Positions 1 to 9,797 of a DNA stretch of 64,000 bases are shown here, one piece after another (positions within the stretch are counted from its first letter, which is position 1; every line of letters begins with the position of its first letter). The DNA comes from an uncultured Bacteroidales bacterium (lineage in GTDB: Bacteria; Bacteroidota; Bacteroidia; Bacteroidales; WCHB1-69): positions 22,394 through 86,393 of the forward strand of contig CALDIA010000088.1 of assembly GCA_937901455.1 (NCBI GenBank), read 5' to 3'. The translations under genes were made by a program, and so were the position numbers. Below the pieces are notes generated by a model. The model saw only the letters and a program-made list of their open reading frames with translations. It searched no databases and was not told the DNA's origin.

Positions 1-608
1 ATACGCGCACTATGCCCGTGGGGGGCAAGTTCACCACCAAACAGCAGGAAATCTATGAGATTGTGCTGAAAGCTAACTTAGACGCTATCGATGCCGCCCA
101 CCCTGGCATGTATAACAAGGAACTTCATCGCCTCTCCTGCGAGGTCATCGCCCAGGGACTTAAGGACCTTGGTCTCATGAAAGGCGATGTGAAAGAGGCT
201 GTGGAGCTGGGTGCCCACGCCCTCTTTATGGTCCATGGTCTCGGCCATCAGATTGGTCTCGATGTACACGACATGGAAGGCCTCGGCCAAATATATGTGG
301 GCTACGACGACACTGTCCGCCCGAGTAATATCTTCGGTTGGGCATCCCTGCGCATGGCTCGCGAACTGCAACCTGGCTTTGTGGTTTCCATAGAACCTGG
401 CATCTACTTCATTCCACATCTTATTGATATCTGGAAGAAAGAGAACAAATTCGCCGAATTTATCAACTACGATGTGGTGGAGAAATACCGCAACTTCGGG
501 GGCATCCGCATTGAGGATGACCTGCTGATTACGGACACTGGCCACCGCGTACTCGGTCCCCACCTGCCAAAGGGAGTGGACGAGCTGGCGGCCATTATTG
601 GCAAATAG
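1..608 (+). CDS. pepP: Xaa-Pro aminopeptidase, C-terminal part (M24B family)
   Basis: The gene enters from outside the window; its frame is open from base 3 and reads Thr-Arg-Thr before the first Met at base 12, so that Met is not the start. This is the catalytic pita-bread half of an M24 metallopeptidase that removes N-terminal residues preceding proline. Three of the five metal ligands are visible: the His in HGLGHQIGLDVHD, the Glu in SIEPGIY and the Glu in GGIRIEDD. The two Asp ligands should lie just upstream of the window. It is cytoplasmic by family knowledge. A hairpin terminator follows 32 bases after the stop. Family assignment is firm; the exact subgroup (aminopeptidase P versus prolidase) cannot be settled without the N-terminal half. 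Confidence 0.9.
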   Translation, partial: TRTMPVGGKFTTKQQEIYEIVLKANLDAIDAAHPGMYNKELHRLSCEVIAQGLKDLGLMKGDVKEAVELGAHALFMVHGLGHQIGLDVHDMEGLGQIYVGYDDTVRPSNIFGWASLRMARELQPGFVVSIEPGIYFIPHLIDIWKKENKFAEFINYDVVEKYRNFGGIRIEDDLLITDTGHRVLGPHLPKGVDELAAIIGK

Positions 609-640
609 TCCCTTCTTTGCAAAAAGAGCTTTATAAAAAA

Positions 641-670
641 GGCCGTCAGCGTTTCCACTGGCGGCCTTTG
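641..670 (+). terminator. Rho-independent terminator after the M24 peptidase
   Basis: GGCCGTCAG pairs with CTGGCGGCC (one G-T wobble) around an 8-nt loop, preceded by a run of A and followed by TTTG. It may also serve the minus-strand gene that ends at 703, since the flanking A-run gives a U-run on that strand. Confidence 0.7.
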
Positions 671-702
671 TCATGACAACACCTGTTGGATGCCTTGGAA
701 AA

Positions 703-1557
703 TCACATGGCGAATCGCACAGGTATCATATAGTAGCATCTGACGGGTTCTCCGTTGTCTTTGCCAGGCTTCCATTTGGGCATGTTGCGCAAGGCCCGAA
801 CCGCCTCATTGTCTAAAGGCGGGAAGGCGGATTTTTTGATAATGACAGGTCCCACAGAACCGTCTTTCTCAATGACAAACTCCAACAGTACCAAGCCTTT
901 TATGTTATTTTCGCGGCAGTATTCAGGATAGTTGATAAAGGAGGCCAGCCATATGTTCAAGCTTCCTATCCCGCCGGGAAATTCTGGCATCTCTGCAGCA
1001 TATCTGACGCTTGGATCAATCTTGGTAGAGTCAACTTGTGACCGTGTGCCATCGCTGGTGGTGGGATTGTTTTGAGCCACGCCAGACTCATTTGCTTCCA
1101 ATTCGCACTGCAGAGCATAGATCAGATGTGTAAATCCCTTTGCGCGTTCATAATATCGAATCGCTTCCTCCAAGTCTCTCTCCACACCTTCGCCTTGCTG
1201 ATAACAATATCCAAGGAACATGTTCGCGAGGCTTGTACCATTACCAGATGCGGAGGCTAAAGATTTCAACCCCTCTATGGCCATTTGCGGATTGGAAGTC
1301 AAGCCTGCATAATAGTATTCGGCGGCCAACCCTTTATCATAATGCCCATCAATATTATTTACATAGCAATAAGCCATTTTGAAACATCCATCCGGCTCGG
1401 CATTATGGTAGGCTTTAGAATAGGTTTTAAAGGCTTTCTTTTCATTTCCAGCCTTCAAATACTTGTCGCCCTTGTAGCAAAGTTTGCTGTTTTGGGCAAA
1501 TCCGACCGCGCAGGAACATATCATTATTCCAAGTAATAAATGTACTATTCGTCGCAT
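703..1557 (-). CDS. Secreted SEL1/TPR-repeat protein with a TonB C-terminal domain
   Basis: About 284 residues. The start at 1557 is chosen because it gives a clean signal peptide (MRRIVHLLLGIMICSCAVG...FAQ); the frame is open further upstream but that extension has no signal. The ICSC stretch could also act as a lipobox. The middle carries SEL1-like short repeats (NMFLGYCYQQGEGVERD, then AIRYYERA). The last roughly 95 residues are a TonB C-terminal domain beginning MPEFPGG and including KGLVLLEFVIEKDGSV. Canonical TonB proteins have an N-terminal membrane anchor and Pro-rich linker, both absent here, so a periplasmic or lipid-anchored adaptor is more likely than an energy transducer. A TATTTTTG box lies about 90 bases upstream. 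Confidence 0.8.
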   Translation of the reverse strand: MRRIVHLLLGIMICSCAVGFAQNSKLCYKGDKYLKAGNEKKAFKTYSKAYHNAEPDGCFKMAYCYVNNIDGHYDKGLAAEYYYAGLTSNPQMAIEGLKSLASASGNGTSLANMFLGYCYQQGEGVERDLEEAIRYYERAKGFTHLIYALQCELEANESGVAQNNPTTSDGTRSQVDSTKIDPSVRYAAEMPEFPGGIGSLNIWLASFINYPEYCRENNIKGLVLLEFVIEKDGSVGPVIIKKSAFPPLDNEAVRALRNMPKWKPGKDNGEPVRCYYMIPVRFAM

Positions 1558-1646
1558 AACACCATTTAGGAGCAATAGGGGATTACTGCACAGATTGTCT
1601 TTCCAGCACCATGCTGCTCCATCCATAGAGCGAAAAAACAATGGTG

Positions 1647-1654
1647 CAAAAATA
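1647..1654 (-). promoter_or_regulatory. Bacteroidota -7 box (TATTTTTG)
   Basis: TATTTTTGC on the minus strand matches the Bacteroidota consensus TAnnTTTG. No convincing -33 TTTG is seen at the usual spacing. It would serve the SEL1/TonB-C gene. Confidence 0.5.
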
Positions 1655-1838
1655 CGAATAATTTGATTCACTGCCCCAGTGTAAATGTCAACATTTTATT
1701 AATATTAACAGGGCTATGGATATTAGATGATGGCAGTTAGCTTTTGGCAGCCTCCCTTAATCTTTTTACCTCTCCATCGCACCTTATTTTCAACTTTCTA
1801 TTTTTCCAATCCCCTGCAATTCCTTCAGCACGCAAAAA

Positions 1839-1875
1839 AAAACGGGTTCCCAAAACCACATCGGGAACCCGTTTT
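1839..1875 (-). terminator. Strong terminator after the giant adhesin gene
   Basis: AAAACGGGTTCCC and GGGAACCCGTTTT form a perfect 13-bp stem around an 11-nt loop, flanked by A and T runs, so it can work in both directions. It lies about 30 bases past the stop codon of the adhesin gene. Confidence 0.85.
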
Positions 1876-1884
1876 CAGTTTTTT

Positions 1885-1904
1885 GCTATTAGCCAGCTAA
1901 TAGC
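1885..1904. repeat. Perfect 9-bp palindrome next to the adhesin stop codon
   Basis: GCTATTAGC-CA-GCTAATAGC sits two bases after the stop codon of the giant gene and just before its terminator. The 2-nt spacer is short for an RNA hairpin, so pairing would open the inner base pairs. Its role is unknown. Confidence 0.6.
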
Positions 1905-1906
1905 TA

Positions 1907-4900
1907 TTATCTTTTAACGAACGGTTTTGTCACCATGCCTTTGGCCGTGGTCACGCGCACGTAGTATAAGCCGTCAGCCAGGTCGGCTACGCTGATTTGC
2001 GTTGTGGTGCGCCCATCCGTGCCGATAGTCATCAAGGCTTGGCCATAGACGTTGTACACCTCAATAACCGTGGCTTCATTGCCCAGTTCGCATTCCACAT
2101 TGACCACTTGTGATGCTGGATTCGGGTACAGCTTCACGCTATTGCTCAGGTGGTCGTCAATGCCGATGTTGTGCGTCTCGAAGGTGATGGTGTTGGAAGG
2201 ATCGCTTACCAGCCCATTGGAGCAGAGTGCCACCACGTTAGCCTCATAGGTCACGTTGGCCGCCAAGTCGGTGAGGGTGTAGGTAGTGGAGGTGGCTATA
2301 GTCATACTCCAGGAGTCCTCAGTGGTATGGCGGTAGTTGATCTGCCACTCAGTGGCCGTGTTGGATTGCTGTTGCCAGGTCAGCGTCACGTTGGTGTTAG
2401 CCACCTCGCTGGTCAGGTTGGTTGGAGCGGGGCAGGTAGGCGTGGATGCGGCCGTGAATGTAATCACATTGGAAGGATCACTGTTAACTCCATTGGTACA
2501 ATGGGCAATAACGTATGCTTCGTAAGCAACATCCAAGGTCAAATTTTGTAAAATATAGGTTGGCGCACTTGTTGTCACACTCTGATAGTTGCCTCCAGCT
2601 GGGCGATACCACAATTCCCACACATTAGCGGTATTAGGCTCCTGTGTCCAGGAGAAGGTGGCAGTAGTGGTATCCAATGCCACATTCAGGTTGGTAGGCG
2701 TAGGACAATTGGGTGCGGGAAGCGTGGTGAAGGAGACCAAATCACTCCAATCACTCTGCGTGTTTCCGCAATCGGCTTGCACTCTTACCGAATAGTCGGT
2801 TTCGGGATTCAGACTGTTAAGCATCACGGAGGGAGCCGTGGCAGAGAGGGTTACCCAGCTGCTGCCCGTAGTCTCACGATAAGCCACATTCCATGCGCTT
2901 TCGCTGCCACCGGGTGTCCATGTGACAACAGCAGAGGAGGAAGTGATGTTGCTGACTTGGATATTGGTCGGGGTTTCACACGGGATCTCCTCAATCACGA
3001 TATTGTCCAAATAGCCCGCATTGTAGGAGGCATTGGAGATATGAGGTGCCCAAATCACAATAGAGGACCCGCTTCCATTAAAGTTCTCAAAGGTGGTTGT
3101 GAACGTTGTGTAGGCGGTGGAGGTAACTTGGATAGTGTCAATGGGTACAACAGAGTTGAAGTCAGTGGGGTTGGCAAGCACACCCACATATAAGAGGAAA
3201 TTGTAGCTTGAGGAGGAGAGGTACATTCTTGCATCAAAAGAGAGCTGGAGTGAAGTGAGTGGATATGTAGTAGTGTTAATAGAGGGGAATATCAGTGCTT
3301 CATCGCCATACGTTGACCCTGTGTTTGTGTAGAACCGTATTGCATTTGTTCCGGAAGCAGCGTATGTGGTGCTGTTGTACACGATAGGGTAGCCAGCGTA
3401 TGTGGAATAGGTACCATTGTTATAGTAATTCCAGCAATTTGGCAAGTTGTTGACCGTGCCGGAAGTGCTACCGGTCATATTGTCGAAATTCTCCTCATAG
3501 GGTAAAGTGCTTATCGGCTCACACAAGGTGCTGAAGGTGAAGACATGACTGTAATAACTCTCATCATCGGCACTACAAATCTGCTTCACATACACATCGT
3601 ATGTGGTATTTGCAGTGAGGTTGTTCAAAGTGATGGATGTCGTAGTGGCGGGAATACCCGTAGCCGTTTCAACATCAAACCCAGTTACACCATAGGCCAC
3701 TTCCCAAGCAACGGAGGCACTGTTTAAGTTGATATCGGTCAAGTGCAAGTTGACGGGAGCCTCGCAGGTGGGGATGTACTGAATCGTCACATCTTCGAGG
3801 TTCATGTAGTTGGCAGAACCTATGGAGACAAAGGCGATATAGTGGCCATTGCCGGTATAGGTGTCAAAATCCACATTGAATTCCTCCCAAGAGCTGGTGG
3901 CACTTGGTGACAGATCGGTAATTTCCACAAATGTGTTGATATCGTTGGGGTCACTCATTACGCCCACCTTGAGGTGATAGGAAGCAGTTGACTTGTACAT
4001 CTTGAAGGTGGCGCGCACCGTGCTCAGGTCGATGGAAGGATCGAACTCAGGAGTGGTGGCGATGGTATGTGTGTTGGCGGTGGAGTAGAAATAGAGGGAT
4101 CCCACACCACTGGAGTGTGTCGTGCTGATATACGGGTAGCGGGTGGAGGAGATGTACGAGGAATAGCGATTCCAGCAGGTCGGGAAGGACCCAACGCCCG
4201 TTCCGTAGTCATCAAACGATTCCACATAGGGTAAGGAGTCTATTAAGAGGCAGTTGGTCTGGAAAGTGTATTTGTTAGACCATTCGCTCGTTTCTGTGGC
4301 GGAGCAGACGGCCTTGACATAAAAGTCGTACGTGGTGGCTGGCTCCAACCCCGTAATTTGGAAGCTGTTTTGGCTGACCGTGGTGGAGGTGCCGTTCGTA
4401 TTGGGGAAATAACCAACAGGCCCATAGGAGATGATCCACTCTGTTTCGCTATGTCCAGCCACCCAGGAAACATCTGCAGAGGTGGTGGAGATGTTGTCTG
4501 CGGCAAGGTTATGCGGCAACACACAGCCAGGAACATAGTCCACTACAATATGGTCCACATAACAGGTGGTGACACCTAAGACGCGGAAAGCAATGAACTT
4601 GCCTGTGCCCGTGTATGAGGTGAAAGGCACCGTAAAGCCATTCCAGACCGCTGTTTGAGGTACTATGCTCTCTATCAATTCGAAGGTGGACGTGTCATTG
4701 GCATCGGTCATAACGCCTATGTCCAGATGATGAACACTATTCATAGCCGCCTTAAAGGCCAAATTAATCTGCAGGTCGGCGATGTTGGCGTCCATCTCTG
4801 GGAGTACCGCATATTGATAGGTGGTGGCAGATGAGGAATAGAAATAGAGCGCACCTGGCAGGGTTAAGCCCGTGCTGGCTGTGGTGGAATTGATGTAAGG

Positions 4901-7900
4901 CGCCGAAGTAGCATTGGATATCTTCTTCCAACAATCTGGGAATGTGGTAGTGCCCGTCCCATAGGTGTCAAAATCTTCCGTATAGGGGAAGGTGTTGATC
5001 GGCATACAGGAAGTGGAGAAGGTGGCGTGCGTCCAACCCGATCTGCCATCCGGACAAATAGCCCGTACATAAACATCATAGTCGGTGTTAGGTGATAATC
5101 CGGTCATGTCATAATAGGAGTCGCCTAAAGTCAGAACATTGGCCATGGTGGTGTCAAATCCTGCCGGTCCATACATGAACTCCCAGGAACTGATGGTTGT
5201 CGGGGAAAACCAGTTGACCATTGCCGATGATGACATGATATTCGTTATGGCCAGTCCAGAAGGTTCTATACATTCTGGCGTATAGTCCAAGACGATATTG
5301 TCCAAATAATAGGAAGCGGTTGCTCCTTCAACAACACGGAAGGCGATGAATCGGCCGTTGCCGGAGTAGCTGGTAAATTGTGTCGTGAAGGGTTCAAACA
5401 CCGTGATTTCAGATGGAGAAACCAGTTCAACCAATTGGAAAGTGGCTGGGTCGTAGGGGTCGGTCATCACACCCACCTCCATATTCGCTGTCGCTATGCT
5501 TTTTCTGAGATAGAATGATACAGACAACTCGTTGATGTTAATGGAGGGGTCAATCTCAGGTAATACAGCATAGCAATAGCTGCTGGTAGTACGGTAGAAA
5601 TACAGAGCACGGGAAGAGTTGTAGGCTGTGGAATTGATATAAGGATAGTTGGTGACAGAGGAGGTCCTACGCATCCAACAATCCGGGAAACTGGACGTCC
5701 CCGTAGAATAACTCTCAAAGTTTTCTGTAAACGGAAGAGAATCGATAGCCGTGCAGATTGTGGTGAAAGAGATGGGGATGGTAAATTCACTTACTTCATT
5801 GCCGCAATCAGACTGAACTTTCACCAAGTAGGTGGTGTTAGCCGCCAAGTCTGAAATCTGATAGAAGGTATCTGTTACGCTGAAAACGTTTGTCCAAATC
5901 GAATCATCTTCAGCCATATAGGCAATGTTCCAAGCACTTTCATTCTCGGCGGGATTCCATGAAACGGTCACCCCGTTTTGCACATAGTGGCTTACAGAGA
6001 CATCAGTAGGACGGAAACAGGTGGGGAGGTAGTCGATGACTACATTGTCCACATATATCGTGTTGGCAGCAGAGCCTGACCCGCTACGGAATGCAAAATG
6101 GTGGGCGTTTCCTGTATAGTTGGGGAAAGATAAATCAAATTGCTCCCAGGTATTGGTGGCGTTAGGAGATACCGTATCTAACGGCACAAAGGTTGTCAAG
6201 TCGGTAGGAACGCTCATCACGCCCACAATAAGAGCATAATTGGCAGATGTTTTGCGAGCCATAAACGACAGTTGCAGTTGGTTCAGGCTGACGGTACTGT
6301 CAATCTCAGGAGTGGCCGCCACTACATAATAGGTAGAGGCGGTGTACATGTACAAAGCGCCTGGGGCGGAAGCATTCGTGGTGTTGATATAGGGGTACGT
6401 GCTCGTGGTTCCACTGTAGTTCTTGGTCCAACATGTCGGCATGGTGCCGGTGCCCGTACCATAACTGTCAAAGGACTCATAATACGGGAAGGTGGAGATG
6501 ATACCACAAGAGGTGTTCCCTTTCTTGATATCGGTCCATGCACTCTGCGTACCATCACTGCAAATTGCGCTCACGCGTACCTCATAGGCAGTGTTAGGAA
6601 CTAAGTTGAAAATCACCAAAAAGGTGTCTGTAGTGGTCACGTCCTGCCACATGTCTTCATGTAAGTTCTTGTATTGCAACAGATAGGAACAACCAGAGTT
6701 GCCGCTCTTCCATGATGCGGTCAGGCTGTTGGTCTGGGGATTCGTGATAGTCAGGTTGCGAGGTTTTTGGCAGGAGGGGATGTAATCTACTACCAAATCG
6801 TCAATGTACAAGCTGTTGACGGCGGAGAAGCCTGTCCGGAAAGAAATATAGCGACCTGTTCCGGTATAATTGGCAAAGGAGATGTCAAAGGTTTGCCACG
6901 TGCTGTTATCATCCGGAGATATGGTGTCCACAGGCTCAAAGGTGGTGGGGTCCAATGGATCGCTCATAATACCCACGATGAGTTTGTAGGCGGCTGAGGT
7001 CTTGTATGCCTTGAAAGATACTTGCAAATCTTGCATGTTGATGCTGTTGTCTATGGCAGGTAGCGAGGCCCCGTCCATGTATGCAGAAGTGCTGTAGAAA
7101 TAGAGAGCTCCCACACCACTGTAATGTGTGGTGCTGATGTAAGGATAACTGGAGGTTCCGGAGTACGTGTTGTATTTGGTGAGGCAGGTCGGGAAGGCGG
7201 TTGTGCCTGTACCATAGCTGTCAAAGTCTTCTGTGTAGGGTAATGTAGTAATAGGAAGACAATAGGTCTGTAGGGTAAGGATGTCACTCCAGGAACTATT
7301 GGTGCCGTCAGAGCAGTTGCTGTTCACGCGAATCTGGTAGTATTGGCCGTCTTGCAGACCTGTCAACTGGTAGGTGGTGTCGGTAATGCCATACACCTCA
7401 GTCCAAACACTGTCTTCATCTAACTTGAAGGATAAATTGTAGGTGCTTACCGCGCTCACGGGCGACCAAGTGATCTCCGCAGAGTTGGTAGTGATATTGT
7501 CTGTACTCAGATTTGTCGGAAAATCGCAAGAGTGCGTGAAGTCCACCACAACATTGTCCAGATACATATAGTTGGCACTGCCGGCAGGTGTCATGAAGGC
7601 GACATAATGTCCGTTGCCAGTATAGGAGGTCAAAGGTACGGAAAAACTTTCCCATACGGAAGTTGCTTGAGGGGTAAGCGTATCCAAGGGTACAAAGGTG
7701 GCGCCATCCAAGGGGTCTGTCATTACACCCACCATGATTTTATAGTTGGCTGAGGTTTTGCGCAATTTGAAGGCGACCTCATAGGCGCTTAGGTTACCGT
7801 TGATTTTTGGGGTGGTTGCCCATGTGGGTACAGTAGAGGTACCATAGAAATAGAGTGCACCCGGAGAGCTGTAGTTAGTGGTATTGATATATGGATATAC

Positions 7901-9739
7901 CGTGGTGCTGGAGGCATAGCCGCCGCGGTTCCAGCATTCAGGATAGGCCGTTGTGCCTGTTCCATACGTGTCAAAAGTCTCCTCGTAGGGCACTGACACT
8001 CCCTGACATTGGGTCGTGAAGGTCAGAGATTGAGAGGCCCAAATGCTCTCATCGCCAGCCCCACAGTCAGCCTGTACCATGAAGGTGAGATTATAGCTGG
8101 TGCTGGGAGTCAACCCTTCAATAACGTACATGGAGTCAGAAACACCATAAATGGTTGTCCAATCTGTCTCATCGGAAAATTTGTACGAGACATTCCAAAG
8201 GGTTTCAAGGCCTCCTGGTGTCCATGAAATGCTGATTTGCTCATCAGTGTTTGTATAGCTGATGTTTGACGGACGCTCGCAAGTGGGGATGTATTCCAGT
8301 GTGAAATCGTCAATATACATGCCCATTATGGCACCCATGTCTCCGCACTTAAGAGCAATATAATGGTCATTACCCGTGTAGTTGTCAAAGTCCACTTCGA
8401 AATATTCCCACGTGGAGGTGGCTGAGGGGGTAAGCGTGTCGTATGGGTGGAATGAGGTGCCGTCCATAGGGTTGGTAATGGTGCCGATGACAATCTTATA
8501 GTTTGCACTTCCTTTTCGCAACATCATGGAAACCCGCAGGGTGTTGATATTGATGCTGGTGTCAATTTTTGGAGTGCTGGCAATGTCGTAATATGTTGAC
8601 GATGCATACATATACAAGCTGGCGGGTGCGGAATAATTATACGTGGAATAGCAGTAGGGATAGGTGGTGGTGGTACTGCTGTAGAACTTGGTCCAGCAAG
8701 AGGGAAAAGTACCGGTGCCAGTGCCGTAGTTGTCAAAGTTTTCTGTATAAGGGAGGTTGAATATGGTGCATGGATCAGCCAGCGTGGTGACGCATACCGG
8801 AGCCGAAGAGGCACTGCCAGTTGGCGTATATACAGCCTCTACTGTATAGCAGTACGGCGTTTCCATATTCAAACCCTCATCAGTATATTCGAAATTCTCT
8901 ATAAGACTGGTGTTAATCTGTGCACCGTCACGATAGATGTTAAAGCCCAGAAGATCTTCCGACACAAAGGTTCCTTTCACAATGAAGGGAACTCCTAACT
9001 GTTCCAAAGAGGTGTCGTCCGACCAAGCCAGCCATACCCCATTCACCAATTGGATACCATTGCCAGTGCTCACCACGCCAGGAATACTGACAGGCGGGCA
9101 CCAAGGGCCACTGCTTAAGGAACCGTTCATGGAAACCGTCACCCAATAGGTGCCGGCAGGCAAGGTGGTGTCAATGTTGGTGATCACACGCATGATGGGC
9201 CGTGTCGTGTCCATAAGCCCAGTCGCCGTTGTACGGTAAATGCCTGTCCAGGATGTTGAGGTCATGACATTGTTTGTACCTGAAGTCCAAATAGGTACGG
9301 AGCTGCTGTCAATAGGTTCCGAATCGTAGATGGAAATGTATGCCTCCGTAATGGTCGAAGTGGTTGTCGAACCTGTCTGATAAGCAAAAAAGTCAATGGT
9401 GCTGATGTGCGCCGCTACTGGCAACGTGAAATCATCACCCACTTTGAATTTGGCCGTCTCGTTTATGTTTCTACCCAAAATGGTTTGGCCACCATAGGTG
9501 CAACTGACATCGTTGCCAGCATAACCGCCTCCAGGGTAAATCACCATCTGCGACTGGTCCCACAAGTTGATACGCAACGGTTGCGTGGTGCCCGATGGCA
9601 CACCCCACGATACCTTGACCGAATTATGCGACAAGGCTGTGGCCGTTACATTGGTCGGGGGATTCTGCTGAGCGAACAAATTCGGACAGCAAGTCATCAA
9701 TCCCACACAAATTAGCAGAAATAGATGTTTGTTTTTCAT
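1907..9739 (-). CDS. Giant modular surface adhesin (FN3 / cleaved-adhesin repeats) with T9SS type A sorting domain
   Basis: About 2,610 residues. The start at 9739 gives a signal peptide (MKNKHLFLLICVGLMT...LFAQ). The N-terminal FN3 domain (PPTNVTATALSHNSVKVSWG) appears interrupted by a roughly 200-residue insert before its second half (FNIYRDGAQI). Then come eight units of about 250 residues. Each has a jelly-roll cleaved-adhesin/MAM-like domain with the signature PYTENFDNYGTGTGTFP..CW, ends near a YIDDFTLEYIP-type strand, and is followed by one FN3. Two more FN3 domains follow the last unit, then a linker and a type A sorting domain of about 75 residues (KLYPNPASQVVNVE...VKPFVKR). The domain pair resembles the adhesin regions of gingipains and HagA. 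The product should be exported by T9SS and displayed on the surface; the ligand is unknown. It is monocistronic, with its own promoter and terminator. Confidence 0.9.
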   Translation of the reverse strand: MKNKHLFLLICVGLMTCCPNLFAQQNPPTNVTATALSHNSVKVSWGVPSGTTQPLRINLWDQSQMVIYPGGGYAGNDVSCTYGGQTILGRNINETAKFKVGDDFTLPVAAHISTIDFFAYQTGSTTTSTITEAYISIYDSEPIDSSSVPIWTSGTNNVMTSTSWTGIYRTTATGLMDTTRPIMRVITNIDTTLPAGTYWVTVSMNGSLSSGPWCPPVSIPGVVSTGNGIQLVNGVWLAWSDDTSLEQLGVPFIVKGTFVSEDLLGFNIYRDGAQINTSLIENFEYTDEGLNMETPYCYTVEAVYTPTGSASSAPVCVTTLADPCTIFNLPYTENFDNYGTGTGTFPSCWTKFYSSTTTTYPYCYSTYNYSAPASLYMYASSTYYDIASTPKIDTSININTLRVSMMLRKGSANYKIVIGTITNPMDGTSFHPYDTLTPSATSTWEYFEVDFDNYTGNDHYIALKCGDMGAIMGMYIDDFTLEYIPTCERPSNISYTNTDEQISISWTPGGLETLWNVSYKFSDETDWTTIYGVSDSMYVIEGLTPSTSYNLTFMVQADCGAGDESIWASQSLTFTTQCQGVSVPYEETFDTYGTGTTAYPECWNRGGYASSTTVYPYINTTNYSSPGALYFYGTSTVPTWATTPKINGNLSAYEVAFKLRKTSANYKIMVGVMTDPLDGATFVPLDTLTPQATSVWESFSVPLTSYTGNGHYVAFMTPAGSANYMYLDNVVVDFTHSCDFPTNLSTDNITTNSAEITWSPVSAVSTYNLSFKLDEDSVWTEVYGITDTTYQLTGLQDGQYYQIRVNSNCSDGTNSSWSDILTLQTYCLPITTLPYTEDFDSYGTGTTAFPTCLTKYNTYSGTSSYPYISTTHYSGVGALYFYSTSAYMDGASLPAIDNSINMQDLQVSFKAYKTSAAYKLIVGIMSDPLDPTTFEPVDTISPDDNSTWQTFDISFANYTGTGRYISFRTGFSAVNSLYIDDLVVDYIPSCQKPRNLTITNPQTNSLTASWKSGNSGCSYLLQYKNLHEDMWQDVTTTDTFLVIFNLVPNTAYEVRVSAICSDGTQSAWTDIKKGNTSCGIISTFPYYESFDSYGTGTGTMPTCWTKNYSGTTSTYPYINTTNASAPGALYMYTASTYYVVAATPEIDSTVSLNQLQLSFMARKTSANYALIVGVMSVPTDLTTFVPLDTVSPNATNTWEQFDLSFPNYTGNAHHFAFRSGSGSAANTIYVDNVVIDYLPTCFRPTDVSVSHYVQNGVTVSWNPAENESAWNIAYMAEDDSIWTNVFSVTDTFYQISDLAANTTYLVKVQSDCGNEVSEFTIPISFTTICTAIDSLPFTENFESYSTGTSSFPDCWMRRTSSVTNYPYINSTAYNSSRALYFYRTTSSYCYAVLPEIDPSININELSVSFYLRKSIATANMEVGVMTDPYDPATFQLVELVSPSEITVFEPFTTQFTSYSGNGRFIAFRVVEGATASYYLDNIVLDYTPECIEPSGLAITNIMSSSAMVNWFSPTTISSWEFMYGPAGFDTTMANVLTLGDSYYDMTGLSPNTDYDVYVRAICPDGRSGWTHATFSTSCMPINTFPYTEDFDTYGTGTTTFPDCWKKISNATSAPYINSTTASTGLTLPGALYFYSSSATTYQYAVLPEMDANIADLQINLAFKAAMNSVHHLDIGVMTDANDTSTFELIESIVPQTAVWNGFTVPFTSYTGTGKFIAFRVLGVTTCYVDHIVVDYVPGCVLPHNLAADNISTTSADVSWVAGHSETEWIISYGPVGYFPNTNGTSTTVSQNSFQITGLEPATTYDFYVKAVCSATETSEWSNKYTFQTNCLLIDSLPYVESFDDYGTGVGSFPTCWNRYSSYISSTRYPYISTTHSSGVGSLYFYSTANTHTIATTPEFDPSIDLSTVRATFKMYKSTASYHLKVGVMSDPNDINTFVEITDLSPSATSSWEEFNVDFDTYTGNGHYIAFVSIGSANYMNLEDVTIQYIPTCEAPVNLHLTDINLNSASVAWEVAYGVTGFDVETATGIPATTTSITLNNLTANTTYDVYVKQICSADDESYYSHVFTFSTLCEPISTLPYEENFDNMTGSTSGTVNNLPNCWNYYNNGTYSTYAGYPIVYNSTTYAASGTNAIRFYTNTGSTYGDEALIFPSINTTTYPLTSLQLSFDARMYLSSSSYNFLLYVGVLANPTDFNSVVPIDTIQVTSTAYTTFTTTFENFNGSGSSIVIWAPHISNASYNAGYLDNIVIEEIPCETPTNIQVSNITSSSAVVTWTPGGSESAWNVAYRETTGSSWVTLSATAPSVMLNSLNPETDYSVRVQADCGNTQSDWSDLVSFTTLPAPNCPTPTNLNVALDTTTATFSWTQEPNTANVWELWYRPAGGNYQSVTTSAPTYILQNLTLDVAYEAYVIAHCTNGVNSDPSNVITFTAASTPTCPAPTNLTSEVANTNVTLTWQQQSNTATEWQINYRHTTEDSWSMTIATSTTYTLTDLAANVTYEANVVALCSNGLVSDPSNTITFETHNIGIDDHLSNSVKLYPNPASQVVNVECELGNEATVIEVYNVYGQALMTIGTDGRTTTQISVADLADGLYYVRVTTAKGMVTKPFVKR

Positions 9740-9797
9740 AATAGTTAGGTATTTGTTAGATAAAGAGATAAGCTTATTTCTTTTTGAAATAGCGGAG

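Larger units (their letters stand above)
1558..1906. other. Intergenic region of about 350 bases
   Basis: It holds the promoter of the SEL1/TonB-C gene at one end and the terminator and palindrome of the giant adhesin gene at the other. No open frame with recognisable homology is seen on either strand between about 1690 and 1835. Confidence 0.6.
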
